From Urechis unicinctus (lineage: Eukaryota > Annelida > Polychaeta > Xenopneusta > Urechidae), in NCBI GenBank assembly GCA_034190875.2, contig CM067354.1:5944424-6008423 (forward strand): a stretch of DNA of 64,000 nt, read 5' to 3'. This document shows, one piece after another, positions 1 through 14,099 of this stretch. Position 1 is the first letter of the stretch, and the number at the start of each line of letters is the position of its first letter. Under the pieces are notes generated by a model. It was not told the DNA's origin and made no database searches. It was given only the letters and a program-made list of their open reading frames with translations. The position numbers were made by a program, and so were the translations under genes.

Positions 1-1655
1 GATAATGTATTGTCATGATAAGCAAACACAGGCAGCCAAGCAAATGACTCTTAGATTTGTCGGTGCATAACTCGGTATCCTGAATCGGAAGTTCACTTAC
101 AATAAGCTTTGCATTGAGGCTTTTACTGTGGTTTATTCTTAACGATTCTGGCTTCCGTTTGCATTGTACGCTGAACAGTTAGCGCACTCGTGGCGCTGGG
201 GGTTTAAACTAGTCGTATATTGCACTTTTATACCTAGCGATTGATACAATCTATCTTTAGCTTTCACTTCCAACAATGAAACGATTCCGGCCTTTCAATA
301 ACTTCTAGCTCAGACAAGATCAGACTTCTCACATATCACTATGCTGAACGCCGCATCTAATCTGACCCATGAATACCACATCGAGAAGCACGATTGATGG
401 AGACAATAATATTGTAAAGCAATTATTCAGTTAGAAGCATATGTGGCGCCAAATAGAACGTAACGCTTAGATGAATCAGGTGACATATGAATGCTTTAAT
501 TTAATCTAAGAACGCCAGTAATAGAATCTATTGCATACCTACCACGTGTGTCTATACAACGCACGTGAATGTGAAGCAATACTGTCGTATGCTGCCAAAA
601 AATGTTTATTACTGGCAGTTATATGCATGTTGACATTATTATAACACAAATACTTAAAATTAACTTTACCTAATTTAATGACAAGTACGCTAGGTCCTTC
701 TATCTAAAACGCAACATGTAAATTACAGATGTAAGGCCAAAAATTCGTTGGCTTCCTTCCACACTATAAGCAGCAATTGTTTAACGTGAATGTAAGGAGG
801 TTATTCAAAGCTTATTCACTGTTACCGCACATCCACACAGACGTACCAAGTTAACATATTAAATAATTGATAAACGTCATATTCTGCAGCAGTTGGACAG
901 TTGACGATATGTACACACGTTTTGCATTATAGGCAATGTGTCATTTGATCGCCCCACAATTCACTCATTTAATGCAAATGATTCATCCAATTGCTCAAAT
1001 CGCTGTCGGCCAAGAAGGATTTATGGCCTCTTTGCAGACCACAGAGCACCCAATTGCATAAGAATGCCTTATCGTCAATGGTCATAAATAAGATATGAAG
1101 CATCTATTACATGTATTGGTAAGATTGCTTAACGCTATTTTGCATTTTCTCTTCTATCATCAGATCAAAATATTCGTTAAATTTCCCACCCGCTTATCCC
1201 CTTGTGATTTGCTATTGCTAGTAGTACTGTTCTGCTAATATACGACACATTTAATCATTTGGCTTATTGTGCAGATTGGTCTCAAGCTAATCATACCTGG
1301 TATATAAATTCTATCAGCTCCCCTAAAGCTAACGGCAATCGAGGACGCATAATAGTCGTTTTCATCCTACAAACAACTATCAACATCCAAATTCATCCCG
1401 TCCCTGCTGTAGAATAGTTTTTTTAATATCATGATTTCATCCAATATACGAATGTGAAACAATTAGCATATACCCACGAATGCCTACATGACAATGATAT
1501 AAACTAGATTTTGTATTTCTGATAATGCAGCCTTCAATTGAATCTGCGTTGAATGGCAGTAACGTTATATTAATTGACGATGAGTGTCCATGACTGGAAC
1601 GGGTTCAACTTGGGTTTTCGGCACCAAATTACCAATACATTCTTGCATTGAAGAA
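1..1655. repeat. A-type module, first copy (A1)
   Basis: Non-coding repeat module. It begins inside an M sub-module (1-50) and aligns along its length with 15820-17690, and from about 930 onward with 50186-50830. Shared landmarks are the M remnant, the 'aagctttgcattgaggct' block near 104, a block near 820-1000, and 'attgacgatgag' near 1575. By eye, divergence from 15820-17690 is about 20-25% with many indels. Indels are not in threes and stops occur in every frame, so it is not coding. After about 1655 the homology stops and a short unrelated stretch runs into the (TA)n tract at 1841. Confidence 0.8.
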
Positions 1656-1840
1656 TTTAACAGTCCTGAGAACGCTAACTGAGGTAATTCACCTATCTGG
1701 CCCAAACCATTTTGTTCTTACCGGAATTAGACAATAATTTGTGTCACAACAAAGTTAAGTTTGTAGTCTGGAGTGGTCAGCAGACTCAACGAACACGACA
1801 CAATTGATCGGATTTACATTGTCGCTGTAACGGGATAAGC

Positions 1841-1860
1841 AATATATATATATATACATT

Positions 1861-1930
<70 letters not shown>

Positions 1931-2027
1931 AACATATTATATATATATATAAATATATGTATATATATATACATTTATCAATATATATATATATAATATA
2001 TATATATATATCAATATAATATATATA

Positions 2028-2074
<47 letters not shown>

Positions 2075-2112
2075 TATATATATATATATATATATGTGTG
2101 TATATATATATT
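1841..2112. repeat. (TA)n-rich microsatellite
   Basis: About 270 bases of TA dinucleotide, pure in the first part and interrupted later by 'tacattta', 'catatt' and 'ttatttat' variants. It separates the A-type from the B-type part of the tandem unit. The corresponding tract in copy 2 (8050-8286) differs in length and interruptions. The older paralogous A and B modules lack it. Confidence 0.98.
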
Positions 2113-2180
2113 GTGTTTTAAATAATGTCTCCTCTTCATCATCTTTCACCCTCCACAAAAGTGAATTGATCATTTATTTG

Positions 2181-5100
2181 CCATCGTCATCTATTCATTA
2201 CCTCCCTACATCAGACGAAATCAGACTTCACACATATCATTGTGCCAAACACTGTATCTCATTTGACCCATAAATATCACATCGAGAAGCACTGTTGAAG
2301 GAGACACTGCGCTTCATCAGTACCTCTTCTTTACATCTAACGTGTTTACGTATTGGCTAGCTTTACGATGATACCGACGTGGTGTGGGGAAATTTATTAT
2401 GTGCAGGCAGTAGTCTTGCCATCGCAAATGTCACCGTTTACCCACAGTTCACCCACACATGCGTATCATAATAACATACTAAATCATTGACATTCATGCA
2501 TTCTGCAGCGGAGAAGTCGAAAGGATAACGATTTGATCTCACTGACCTCATACAATTTATGTAATTAACTCATCCAATTGATCAATTCATAATCAGCTAA
2601 GATTAATTTATCGCCTTATTGCCGACGACAGAGCAATAAGGCATGTACCACTTCCTATGATGATTAATGCGATATGATATATCTATTGACGGCAAGGGTG
2701 ACTAAATAATGTTCTGCCTTTTCAGACCAATCAACGGTATTTTTCATTTTCTTTTGTATCATGAGATCAAAACATTCGTTAAGTAGCAACCCGTTGATCC
2801 TACGGGGATGTGTTATTGCTGAAAGTACCACTAATATACGACACGCAAAATCCGTTGGCTTATCGAACCGATTGCCATTTGGTATCATTCCAATCATTTC
2901 TTATATGCAAATTCTCTCAGCTCCGGTACTGTTTAAAATTAAGGAAGCGTATAGCCGTTCAGTGTATTGAAGCAATTTAACATCCTTAACTTAACATTCT
3001 TCCGGCTTAGAATGTCATGATTTAATCAAGTCAAATCTGAGAAAACGAACAGCACCTAACCACGGCAGCCCACTTGACAAAGATATGAATTAATAGGATC
3101 TTGTGCCGCTGATTAAGCAGTATCCCATAGTTTCTGCTATCAATCACAGATTAGTTTTTTTTAATCGACAATGAGCGAATGTAGGAAATATACCCTAATC
3201 GTTTTCAGCTTGGTGTACTCATATCCTAGGAAAATGACTTTGCCTATTAAGTTAGCCTCTTAAATTTATCCATTAAGTCTAACCATCTACATAGTTAACG
3301 CAAAGCAATTGCCACTGCTGTTAGCTGGCTCGCGATAACCACCAAGAAGCCCAGGCTTGACGCACTATATAAGATGCTTTGTTAAATAGAATCATTATCA
3401 ACTGGCATTGGCGGTCAATTGATTGACGAAATAAACGAAATCTTTAATGCGATTCCCTCATTAGATTACTGCTATATATGAATGCCCAACTGCATTTCTA
3501 TCTTTATCGGCTTTTCGTATGTGTGAAATGGGAAAACGAATTCAATACAAATTGCATAAAACTGTTTTTGATAGGTTGTAGGGATCGAAGGAGGCCAACA
3601 AGGTGGCAAGCTTCACGATTGGGGAGCTAAGCGATACTCAGAAATAGATTACTTTATCCAGGTTCAGTCATCCTTATGCTGACATTTAGCAATATGCACA
3701 CCATATTCAAGCTGCGTGGTGTGATGAAAATATTGTGACAAAGATCTGAGACAGCCAATCACACCAGAGCAGAAGGGTCTTTCGTTCCAACTTAAAGCCA
3801 ATTGACGCTGCTATACTCCTTGTTCTATATCTTTATTATATAGCCACCAACTGCAATCGAGATTGAGCAAACGAGTCTCGAGATTTGTCTAACCACGACG
3901 ACACCGTGATTAGTTTATATGAGGTGTTGCTGAGCGCGTGGTAATGTAGCAAGATAATGCCGTCATGAAATGCAAACACAGCCAGTCAAACAATGCAGCA
4001 GCGGTAACCCTGAATAAGCCAGAAAACATCGATATCTCAAGTATATGTTTTTAGATTGTTTTTTATGTCATTGTTATGTGAACGAATTGACACTGATATT
4101 CACCTCAGGTTGATAAAATGAACAAAATCCATATCTGAAGCAATCATTGAATTTGCTTTCGTGGTGGTCCATGAATTTTCTCCCGATAAAATTAAACTCA
4201 GTCATGTGAACATTGATTTCGAGTTCATCATTAAACTGCACATATCAATGATGAAGTTTGCAGATCCAAGACGCTTATGGAAGTATTCGCATATTTTTCG
4301 GATTTGAATAATATATACAGGCGCTGGTAGACGGTACCGAACCTGTTGGCGCCCAATGCCATATTTGCAAGTTTTTTGATTGCTTCACAGAATGATGCGG
4401 ACAATCGTAACAAGAGGTATGAAGAATACGTTACTTTTATCTGTTTAACTTTTGTGTTGATATCACAAATAGGGCACCGGGGAACGGGCTATACATGCAT
4501 TGCGTTAGCTCAGTCTTGAGCAAAATTTATAGAAGATTTACTCGTAGCAATTGTCTCGTTAACGTTCAATTTCCGATGTGACCAATTGTGCTCTAAGAAG
4601 GGACAATACCTTAAAGGCGTAGCTGCTTACATTACCAGTTTACGTTGGTGTCATCTAACGAGAAAAAAACATGGCGATCGCTGATGTTCAGATCTGTGTT
4701 GCCGTTATGGAAGTGATGACTAATTTTCGCTACCCATGCAGATATAATTGCTTTCTATATGTATCATGTGCCATGCTCAGTCGTTGCTCGATGGGTGAAT
4801 CGAGATCCTGCTCGAGTTATTAGCCCCAATGCAAGAGTAAAATGCCATATTGAACGGCCCAATGCATACAGTCATTTATTACTCCATGCATGGTATAATC
4901 ATGTAAAACAATGAGTTCTAACCACGGTCATGGACGCGCATGATGGATTGGTCGTTTGCGAGGCGATTGCTTGCAACCGAAAATGTTGCAAATAACATAA
5001 TACTGCTTCTAATAACATTATTTAACGTATTGACATGAGTTTGTACAAGTTGATATTGCGTTTTGAAGTGTTTTTCAAACTGTCGTGGTACCTTGCCTGA

Positions 5101-6801
5101 TGCAGTACTTCCGTTTCTCTTATAGACAACATATTTTGTTCTTTAGTTGTAATAAAGGAGATGCGGGTACGGAATCAATACTGCTAGCTCGCCATTGCCG
5201 GATCACAGAAACCTCGGTGCCTGAAACTCAAGCCGTTGCGTTCCTTTGAATGTCTGCAATGTCGTCACCCGTTGGTGGTCTATCATGCTGCATTGCCTCG
5301 AGCTGATAATTGCTATAACTTCCAGCCATAAAATAATCCTAGCATTTGATGAGCGGAACTCAATATCCTATATCCTGATACGCCCACTGTCGAATGAGAC
5401 ATTTTTTTCCGGGACTGCTGCATGTGCATTAAGTCTTTACATTACATAATTTAGTGTTTTTCAAGTGGCATCAGTCAGCTATGCCAGTTGTGGCTCCACT
5501 CTGCATGGTCATCAAACCTTGAAGGAGATAAGCATGTGGAATAACCATGTAGTGATCATCGCTTCCTATCATGTGGAATTACCATAATGAGATCATCGCT
5601 TCCTAATATGGTTAATAGATCGATAATGTAAAATGTGACATTCTATTTTAGATAATCGACTCTCTTAGCTGATTTAAATTTTTTTCAGTGCCATGCTACA
5701 TCACACGAGTCACACCTGTCTTCTACTGGCCCATGAGAAATTATGTTCTTTAGACCTTTAATCGTTTTGCTGGTGTGCGTCAACTCTCTGTGTTTGAGCA
5801 CAATTATGGGTCAAATAAAATCTAATCTGATAGAGCAAATACTCTTAGGAGAGAAGAAAAGCTTGATGTTTTATAAAACATAGGCCATCACTAATGACAT
5901 TGGGCATATGTTCCATTGTTATTGCCGGGTTAATATCAATGTTTCCATGTTTCAGCGAGATAATATAACTGACTCACGAATATTTCATTATTAGTGTTTG
6001 TTGTTCTTATATTTATTTGACCCTATACTCATAACGCTATTTGTGGCAATGTCTGCTGGTCGGCGTAGTGTCTGAGGGCGATTATGTCGATAGACGTGTT
6101 GGTAGAATACACTAGTGACGCACATGCCTTAATTGATTCACCATAAAGATTTGGATCGCATGTGAAAATGAGAACTGAGGCTAGAAAAACATTATCCATG
6201 CTCACCCTGGTGAACACACACTAATTTGTCTTGAATTTTACAGCTAGTGGTGGTTTTAATGCCTAGCCCGAAGCAATGTGGCGTGAGAATGCACCTGCAG
6301 TCGAGCAAATGCAGCAGGGATAAACCAGAACAGAGTGTAAAGGTAGAACTATCCAGCCTCTATGAAGTGCTCAACGTTAATTAAATGTTTTGTTTTTGGC
6401 ATTGTAATATCAGCAAGAAGATATGGATATATAAATATAGCTGATACATGAAACCAGTTGATGTGCTTTCATTGAGATCTTTCGAATGGGCTACTGGCTA
6501 TCTAAAACTCATTCATGTAAATTCCATTAATTTCAGACGATCTCATTTGACAATTATGCAAGCGCCCAGCCAAGCTAGAATTAAGACTGACGATGTGGAA
6601 TTTTCCACTTCATCTTTGGGTATGGTAAAAATTGGAAACAATACCATATAGTGTTACCCAGAATTCATTATTTACATCATCAGTTTATAAGCAACGGTGC
6701 AATACTCGATACAGTGGCCTTATTACACGCTTATACATGTACGAATGATTATATAAATGATTAAGTACTCGAAAATATTATGGTTGCTGTTGAACGGGGA
6801 A
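2181..6801. repeat. B-type module, first copy (B1)
   Basis: This 4.6-kb stretch aligns with 8345-13126 (very close) and with 25725-30215 (diverged). Its first kilobase also aligns weakly with A-type sequence: 2211-2310 with 310-415 and 2750-2800 with 1160-1200, so A and B descend from one ancestor. It holds M sub-modules at about 3925-4025 and 6240-6345, roughly 2.3 kb apart. A conserved 'caggcgctggtagacggt' block follows the first M at about 4316. No conserved reading frame was seen between paralogues. Confidence 0.85.
5533..5606 (+). repeat. 37-bp direct tandem duplication
   Basis: Two adjacent units begin at 5533 and 5570, both starting 'catgtggaat' and containing 'gatcatcgcttcct'. The same doubling is present at 11701-11774. 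The diverged B module (29081 onward) and the partial copy at 38855 have a single unit. The doubling therefore predates the 6.2-kb duplication and postdates the split from the 25.7-30.2 kb copy. Confidence 0.9.
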
Positions 6802-8049
6802 TATGCTGCCAAAAAATGTTTATTACTGGCTGTTGTATGCATGTTGACATTATTATAACACAAATACTTAAAATTAACTTTACCTAATTTAATGACAAGT
6901 ACGCTAGGTCCTTCTATCTAAAACGCAACATGTAAATTACAGATGTAAGGCCAGAAATTCGTTGGCTTCCTTCCACAATATAAGCAGCAATTGTTTAATG
7001 TGAATGTAAGGAGGTTATTCAAAGCTTATTCACTGTTACCGCACATCCACACAGACGTACCAAGTTACCATATTAAATAATTGATAAACGTCATATTCTG
7101 CAGCAGTTGGACAGGTGACGAAATGTACACACGTTTTGCATTATAGGCAATGTGTCATTTGATCGCCCCACAATTCACTCATTTAATGCAAATGATTCAT
7201 CCAATTGCTCAAATCGCTGTCGGCCAAGAAGGATTTATGGCCTCTTTGCAGACCACAGAGCACCCAATTGCATAAGAATGCCTTATCGTCAATGGTCATA
7301 AATAAGATATGAAGCATCTATTACATGTATTAGTAAGATTGCGTAACGCTATTTTGCATTTTCTCTTCTATCATCAGATCAAAATATTCGTTAAATTTCC
7401 CACCCGCTTATCCCCTTGTGATTTGCTATTGCTAGTAGTACTGTTCTGCCAATATACGACACATTTAATCATTTGGCTTATTGTGCAGATTGGTCTCAAG
7501 CTTATCATACCTGGTATATAAATTCTATCAGCTCCCCTAAAGCTATCGGCAATCAAGGACGCATAATAGTCGTTTTCATCCTACAAACAACTATCAACAT
7601 CCAAATTCATCCCGCCCCTGCTGTAGAATAGTTTTTTAAATATCATGATTACATCCAATATACGAATGTGTAACAATTAGCATATACCCACGAATGCCTA
7701 CATGACAATGATATAAATTAACTAGATTTTGTATTTCTGATAATGCAGCCTTCAATTGAATCTGCGTTGAATGGCAGTAACGTTATATTAATTGACGATG
7801 AGTGTCCATGACTGGAACGGGTTCAACTTGGGTTTTCGGCACCAAATTACCAATACATTCTCGCATTGAAGAATTCAACACTCCTGAGAACGCTAACTGA
7901 GGAAATTCACCTATCTGGCCCAAACCATTTTGTTCTTTCCGCGATTAGACAATAATTTGTGTCACAATAAAAATAAGTTTGTGGTCAGCAGACTCAACGA
8001 ACACGACACAATTGATCGGATTTACATTGTCGCTGTGACGGGATAAGCA

Positions 8050-8288
<239 letters not shown>

Positions 8289-11200
8289 GTCTCCTCTTCA
8301 TCATCTCTCACCCTCCACAAAAGTGAATTGATCATTTATTTGCCATCGTCATCTATTCATTACCTCCCTACATCAGACAAAATCAGACTTCACACATATC
8401 ATTGTGCCAAACACTGTATCTCATTTGACCCATAAATATCACATCGGGAAGCACTGTTGAAGGAGACACTGCGCTTCATCAGTACCTCTTCTTTACATCT
8501 AACGTGTTTACGTATTGGCTAGCTTTACGATGATACCGACGTGGTGTGGGGAAATTTATTATGTGCAGGCAGTAGTCTTGCCATCGCAAATGTCACAGTT
8601 TACCCACAGTTCACCCACACATGCGTATCATAATAACATACTAAATAATAGACATTCATGCATTCTGCAGCGGAGAAGTCGAAAGGATAACGATTTGATC
8701 TCACTGACCTCATACAATTTATGTAATTAACTCATCCAATTGATCAATTCATAATCAGCTAAGATTAATTTATCGCCTTATTGCCGACGACAGAGCACTA
8801 AGGCATGTACCACTTCCTATGATGATTAATGCGATATGATATATCTATTGACGGCAAGGGTGACTAAATAATGTTCTGCCTTTTCAGACCAATCAACGGT
8901 ATTTTTCATTTTCTTTTGTATCATGAGATCAAAACATTCGTTAAGTAGCAACCCGTTGATCCTACGGGGATGTGTTATTGCTGAAAGTACCACTAATATA
9001 CGACACGCAAAATCCGTTGGCTTATCGAACCGATTGCCATTTGGTATCATTCCAATCATTTCTTATATGCAAATTCTCTCAGCTCCGGTACTGTTATCAG
9101 CAATTAAGGAAGCGTAATAGCCGTTCAGTGTATTGAAGCAATTTAACATCCGAACTTAACATTCTTCCGGCTTAGAATGTCATGATTTAATCAAGTCAAA
9201 TCTGAGAAACGAACAGCACCTAACCACGGCAGCCCACTTGACAAAGATATGAATTAATAGGATCTTGTGCCGCTGATTAAGCAGTATCCCATAGTTTCTG
9301 CTATCAATCACAGATTAGTTTTTTTTAATCGACAATGAGCGAATGTAGGAAATATACCCTAATCGTTTTCAGCTTGGTGTACTCATATCCTAGGAAAATG
9401 ACTTTGCCTATTAAGTTAGCCTCTTAAATTTATCCATTAAGTCTAACCATCTACATAGTTAACGCAAAGCAATTGCCACTGCTGTTAGCTGGCTCGCGAT
9501 AACCACCAAGAAGCCCAGGCTTGACGCACTATATAAGATGCTTTGTTAAATAGAATCATTATCAACTGGCATTGGCGGTCAATTGATTGACGAAAGTAAA
9601 CGAAATCTTTAATGCGATTCCCTCATTAGATTACTGCTATATATGAATGCCCAACTGCATTTCTATCTTTATCGGCTTTTCGTATGTGTGAAATGGGAAA
9701 ACGAATTCAATACAAATTGCATAAAACTGTTTTTGATAGGTTGTAGGGATCGAAGGAGGCCAACAAGGTGGCAAGCTTCACGATTGGGGAGCTAAGCGAT
9801 ACTCAGAAATAGATTACTTTATCCAGGTTCAGTCATCCTTATGCTGACATTTAGCAATATGCACACCATATTCAAGCTGCGTGGTGTGATGGAAATATTG
9901 TGACAAAGATCTGAGACAGCCAATCACACCAGAGCAGAAGGGTCTTTCGTTCCAACTTAAAGCCAATTGACGCTGCTATACTCCTTGTTCTATATCTTTA
10001 TTATATAGCCACCAACTGCAATCGAGATTGAGCAAACGAGTCTCGAGATTTGTCTAACCACGACGACACCGTGATTAGTTTATATGAGGTGTTGCTGAGC
10101 GCGTGGTAATGTAGCAAGATAATGCCGTCATGAAATGCAAACACAGCCAGTCAAACAATGCAGCAGCGGTAACCCTGAATAAGCCAGAAAACATCGATAT
10201 CTCAAGTATATGTTTTTTAGGTTGTTTTTTTATGTCATTGTTATGTGAACGAATTGACACTGATATGTAAATCAGGTTGATAAAATGAACAAAATCCATA
10301 TCTGAAGCAATCATTGAATTTGCTTTCGTAGTGGTCCATGAATTTTCTCCCGATAAAATTAAACTCAGTCATGTGAACATTGATTACGAGTTCATCATTA
10401 AACTGCACATATCAATGATGAAGCTTGCGGATCCAAGACGCTTATGGAAGTATTCGCATATTTTTCGGATTTGAATAATATATACAGGCGCTGGTAGACG
10501 GTACCGAACCTGTTGGCGCCCAATGCCATATTTGCAAGTTTTTTGATTGCTTCACAGAATGATGCGGACAATCGTAACAAGAGGTATGAAGAATACGTTA
10601 CTTTTATCTGTTTAACTTTTTGTGTTGATATCACAAATAGGGCACCGGGGAACGGGCTATACATGCATTGCGTTAGCTCAGTCTTGAGCAAAATTTTATA
10701 GAAGATTTACTCGTAGCAATTGTCTCGTTAACGTTCTTTTTCCGATGTGACCAATTGTGCTCTAAGAAGGGACAATACCTTAAAGGCGTAGCTGCTTACA
10801 TTACCAGTTATACGTTGGTGTCATCTAACGAGAAAAACACGCCGATCGCTGATGTTCAGATCTGTGTTGCCGTTATGGAAGTGATGACTAATTTTCGCTA
10901 CCCATGCAGATATAATTGCTTTCTATATGTATCATGTGCCATGCTCAGCCGTTGCTCGATGGGTGATTCGAGATCCTGCTCGAGTTATTAGCCCCAATGC
11001 AAGAGTAAAATGCCATATTGAACGGCCCAATGCATACAGTCATTTATTACTCCATGCATGGTATAATCATGTAAAACAATGAGTTCTAACCACGGTCATG
11101 GACGCGCATGATGGATTGGTCGTTTGCGAGGCGATTGCTTATAACCGAAAATGTTGCAAATAACATAATACTGCTTCTAATAACATTATTTAACGTATTG

Positions 11201-11700
11201 ACATGAGTTTGTACAAGTTGATATTGCGTTTTGAAGTGTTTTTCAAACTGTCGTGGTACCTTGCCTGATGCAGTACTTCCGTTTCTCTTATAGACATCAT
11301 ATTTTGTTCTTTAGTTGTAATAAAGGAGATGCGGGTACGGAATCAATACTGCTAGCTCGCCATTGCCGGATCACAGAAACCTGGGTGCCTGAAACTCACG
11401 CCGTTGCGTTCCTTTGAATGTCTGCAATGTCGTCACCCGTTGGTGGTCTATCATGCTGCATTGCCTCGAGCTGATAATTGCTATAACTGCCAGCCATAAA
11501 ATAATCCTAGCATTTGATGAGCGGAACTCAATATCCTTTATCCTGATACGCCCGCTGTCGAACGAGACATTTTTTTCCGGGGCTGCTGCATGTGCATTAA
11601 GTCTTTACATTACATAATTTAGTGTTTTTCAAGTGGCATCAGTCAGCTATGCCAGTTGTGGCTCCAGTCTGCATGGTCATCAAACCTTGAAGGAGATAAG

Positions 11701-11774
11701 CATGTGGAATAACCATGTAGTGATCATCGCTTCCTATCATGTGGAATTACCATAATGAGATCATCGCTTCCTAA
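11701..11774 (+). repeat. 37-bp direct tandem duplication, copy 2
   Basis: Counterpart of 5533-5606, with units beginning at 11701 and 11738. Both units are kept intact. Confidence 0.9.
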
Positions 11775-12830
11775 TATGGTTAATAGATCGATAATGTAAA
11801 ATGTGACATTCTATTTTAGATAATCGACTCTCTTAGCTGATTTAAATTTTTTTCAGTGCCATGCTACATCATATGATGATACGAGTCACAGCTGTCTTCT
11901 ACTGGGCCATGAGAAATTACGTGCTTGTTTTGCTGGTGTGCGTCAACTCTCTGTGTTTGAGCACAATTATGGGTCAAATAAAACCTAATCTGATAGAGCA
12001 AATACTCTTAGGAGAGAAGAAAAGCTTGATGTTTTATAAAACATAGGCCATCACTAATGACATTGGGCATATGTTCCATTGTTATTGCCGGGTTAATATC
12101 AACTGACTCACGAATATTTCATTATTAGTGTTTGTTGTTCTTATATTTATTTGACCCTATACCCATAACGCTATTTGTGGCAATGTCTGCTGGTCGACGT
12201 AGTGTCTGGGGGCGATCATGTCGATAGACATGTTGGTAGAATACACTAGTGACGCACATGCCTTAATTGATTCACCATAAAGGTTTTGATCGCATGTAAA
12301 AATGAGAACTGAGGCTAGAAAAACATTATCCATGCTCACCCTGGTGAACACACACTAATTTGTCATGAATTTTATAGCTAGTGGTGGTTTTAATGCCTAG
12401 CCCGAAGCAATGTGGCGTGAGAATGCACCTGCAGTCGAGCAAATGCAGCAGATATAAACCAGAACAGTGTGTAAAGGTAGAACTATCCAGCCTCTATGAA
12501 GTGCTCAACGTTAATTAAATGTTTTGTTTTTGGCATTGTAATATCAGCAAGAAGATATGGATATATAAATCTAGCTGATACATGAAACCAGTAGATGTGC
12601 TTTCATTGAGATCTTTCGAATGGGCTACTGGCTAACTAAAACTCATTCATGTAAATTCCATTGATTTCAGACGATCTCATTTGACTATTATGCAAGCGCC
12701 CAGCCAAGCTAGAATTAAGACTGACGATGTGGAATTTTCCACTTCATCTTTGGGTATGGTAAACTTTGCTGTAAAGAACCAACATTGGAAACAATACCAG
12801 ATAGTGTTACCCAGAATTCATTATTTACAT

Positions 12831-13009
12831 TTTATACCCCATTAATTTAATAAACATAATTCGATGAACACGATTTGAATACATTTATTCATCCAAATTG
12901 ACTTTCAATTTGCGATGCACAATTAACAGGCATACGATGGAAACTTCAACGCTGTACCTCATCCCATAATCCGCATTAGCCGTATTGACCATGTCACGAC
13001 TAAGTACAT
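12831..13009. other. Segment deleted from tandem copy 1
   Basis: Present here and, diverged, at about 33690-33860, but missing between 6677 and 6678 in copy 1. The segment is bounded by 'tacat' (ending at 12830 and at 13009). Copy 1 shows a single 'tacat' at the join, so it underwent a 179-bp deletion with 5 bases of microhomology. Confidence 0.85.
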
Positions 13010-13126
13010 CATCAATTTATAAGCAACGGTGCAATACTCGATACAGTGGCTTTATTACACGCTTATACATGTACGAATGATTATATAAATGATTAAGTAC
13101 TCGAAAATATTATGGTTACGGGGAAT

Positions 13127-14099
13127 AACTGTTCACCCCTCTGTCAACAGTTGTTGATGACAGGCGCTGGTGGACGGTACTACATGCGAAACTAATAAAC
13201 ACATTTAACAATCCTAACGATAGGCATAGAAGTTTATGTACTCGTAACAGTGCAATAAAGTTAACTGTGCAATAAATCTGATGATTGCTTCATATAGTGT
13301 TGTTCCATCACATCCTAATATGAGACTGGATATACTGCTTACATGACAACGGCTGAAATATACTTTAAACAAAACAAACTTAGTCTGTATGTAATGCACA
13401 ATCTCTGTATTCTGAATTAACGGGCATGTAGTGTTTTCGTTTTGTGTAATGCCGACGCATAGAACTTCGTATATCAAACTTTTTATTAAGGCTATTGTGG
13501 TCATTCCTCTGATGGTGATTCTTGCGCTTGAATTTAATGCAAAAGCTTTATTTCGCCTTATGACTGGCACCAGGGGGGACAATCACCACCAGCCACAAAA
13601 GTGTTACGCGTGCACATGATTCATAAGGTCAGTGTGTTGACTGTTGTTGGAGGGTATGCAATCATCCTTGCCACTTCAAACGTACATAAGTGATCCCATT
13701 CAAGCCGTTCATGTCTTAATTTGATGAAGTTACAGTGGTTGAATAAACGCAAGTGTGCCATAGGTCTATTTATTTCAATAAGCACCAGGTGTGATGACAA
13801 ACTAGTTCTTAAATTACTTTGCCTGGGAGTAGATATTGATTCACATGAAATTCCGGGAATAAGATCAAGGAAATAAATATGACACAATTATTAAGCTTGT
13901 ATATTCTTAGGCTCGTCATATCAAAACACCCAATGAATGCATGCGAAAGCAACATATACTCGACGAGCATTGGCCGTCGCTATCATAGAATAACACATCC
14001 CGCTTCTTCATTCTTTGGCCAAATGTATTCTGTTGAACATTGGATACAATACCATCATTGTAGGACACTCAGAACGTTTAATCATCGACAAATGTGAAA
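13127..14099. repeat. C-type module (first copy)
   Basis: Non-coding paralogue of 30150-30790, and more weakly of 49360-50000 and 19900-20110. Landmarks are 'gattcataaggt' near 13618, 'gtgatcccatt' near 13690, 'ggtctatttatttcaataag' near 13763 and a block near 13840-13920. Open frames of 122, 88 and 72 codons occur on both strands. They are not kept in the paralogues, where indels shift the frame, so I do not call genes. Confidence 0.65.

Larger units (their letters stand above)
588..6801. repeat. 6.2-kb direct tandem duplication, copy 1
   Basis: Position 588 onward matches 6802 onward nearly base for base, with an offset of 6214 at the left edge, and continues through the (TA)n tract to about 6801. 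Differences are scattered substitutions and small indels. The right edge is abrupt: at 6801/6802 the sequence jumps from the end of a B-type module ('gttgaacggggaat') to the A-type sequence at 588-589. Copy 1 carries A1 from 588, a TA tract and a whole B-type module. It contains no supported gene; the small open frames inside it are the same in both copies only because the copies are so similar. Confidence 0.95.

Noticed and set aside
1786..2173. Long open frames of alternating Tyr-Ile residues over TA tracts (also 7945-8331, 46098-46371, 54084-54449, 55138-55344, 61123-61688)
   Set aside because: These are translations of (TA)n dinucleotide repeats, which have no stop codons in most frames; they are not genes.
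13214..13887. Open frames of 122 and 88 codons on the minus strand in the C module
   Set aside because: Counterparts at 30.2-30.8 kb and 49.4-49.9 kb have frame-shifting indels and stops. Two or so frames of 120 codons are expected by chance in the window.
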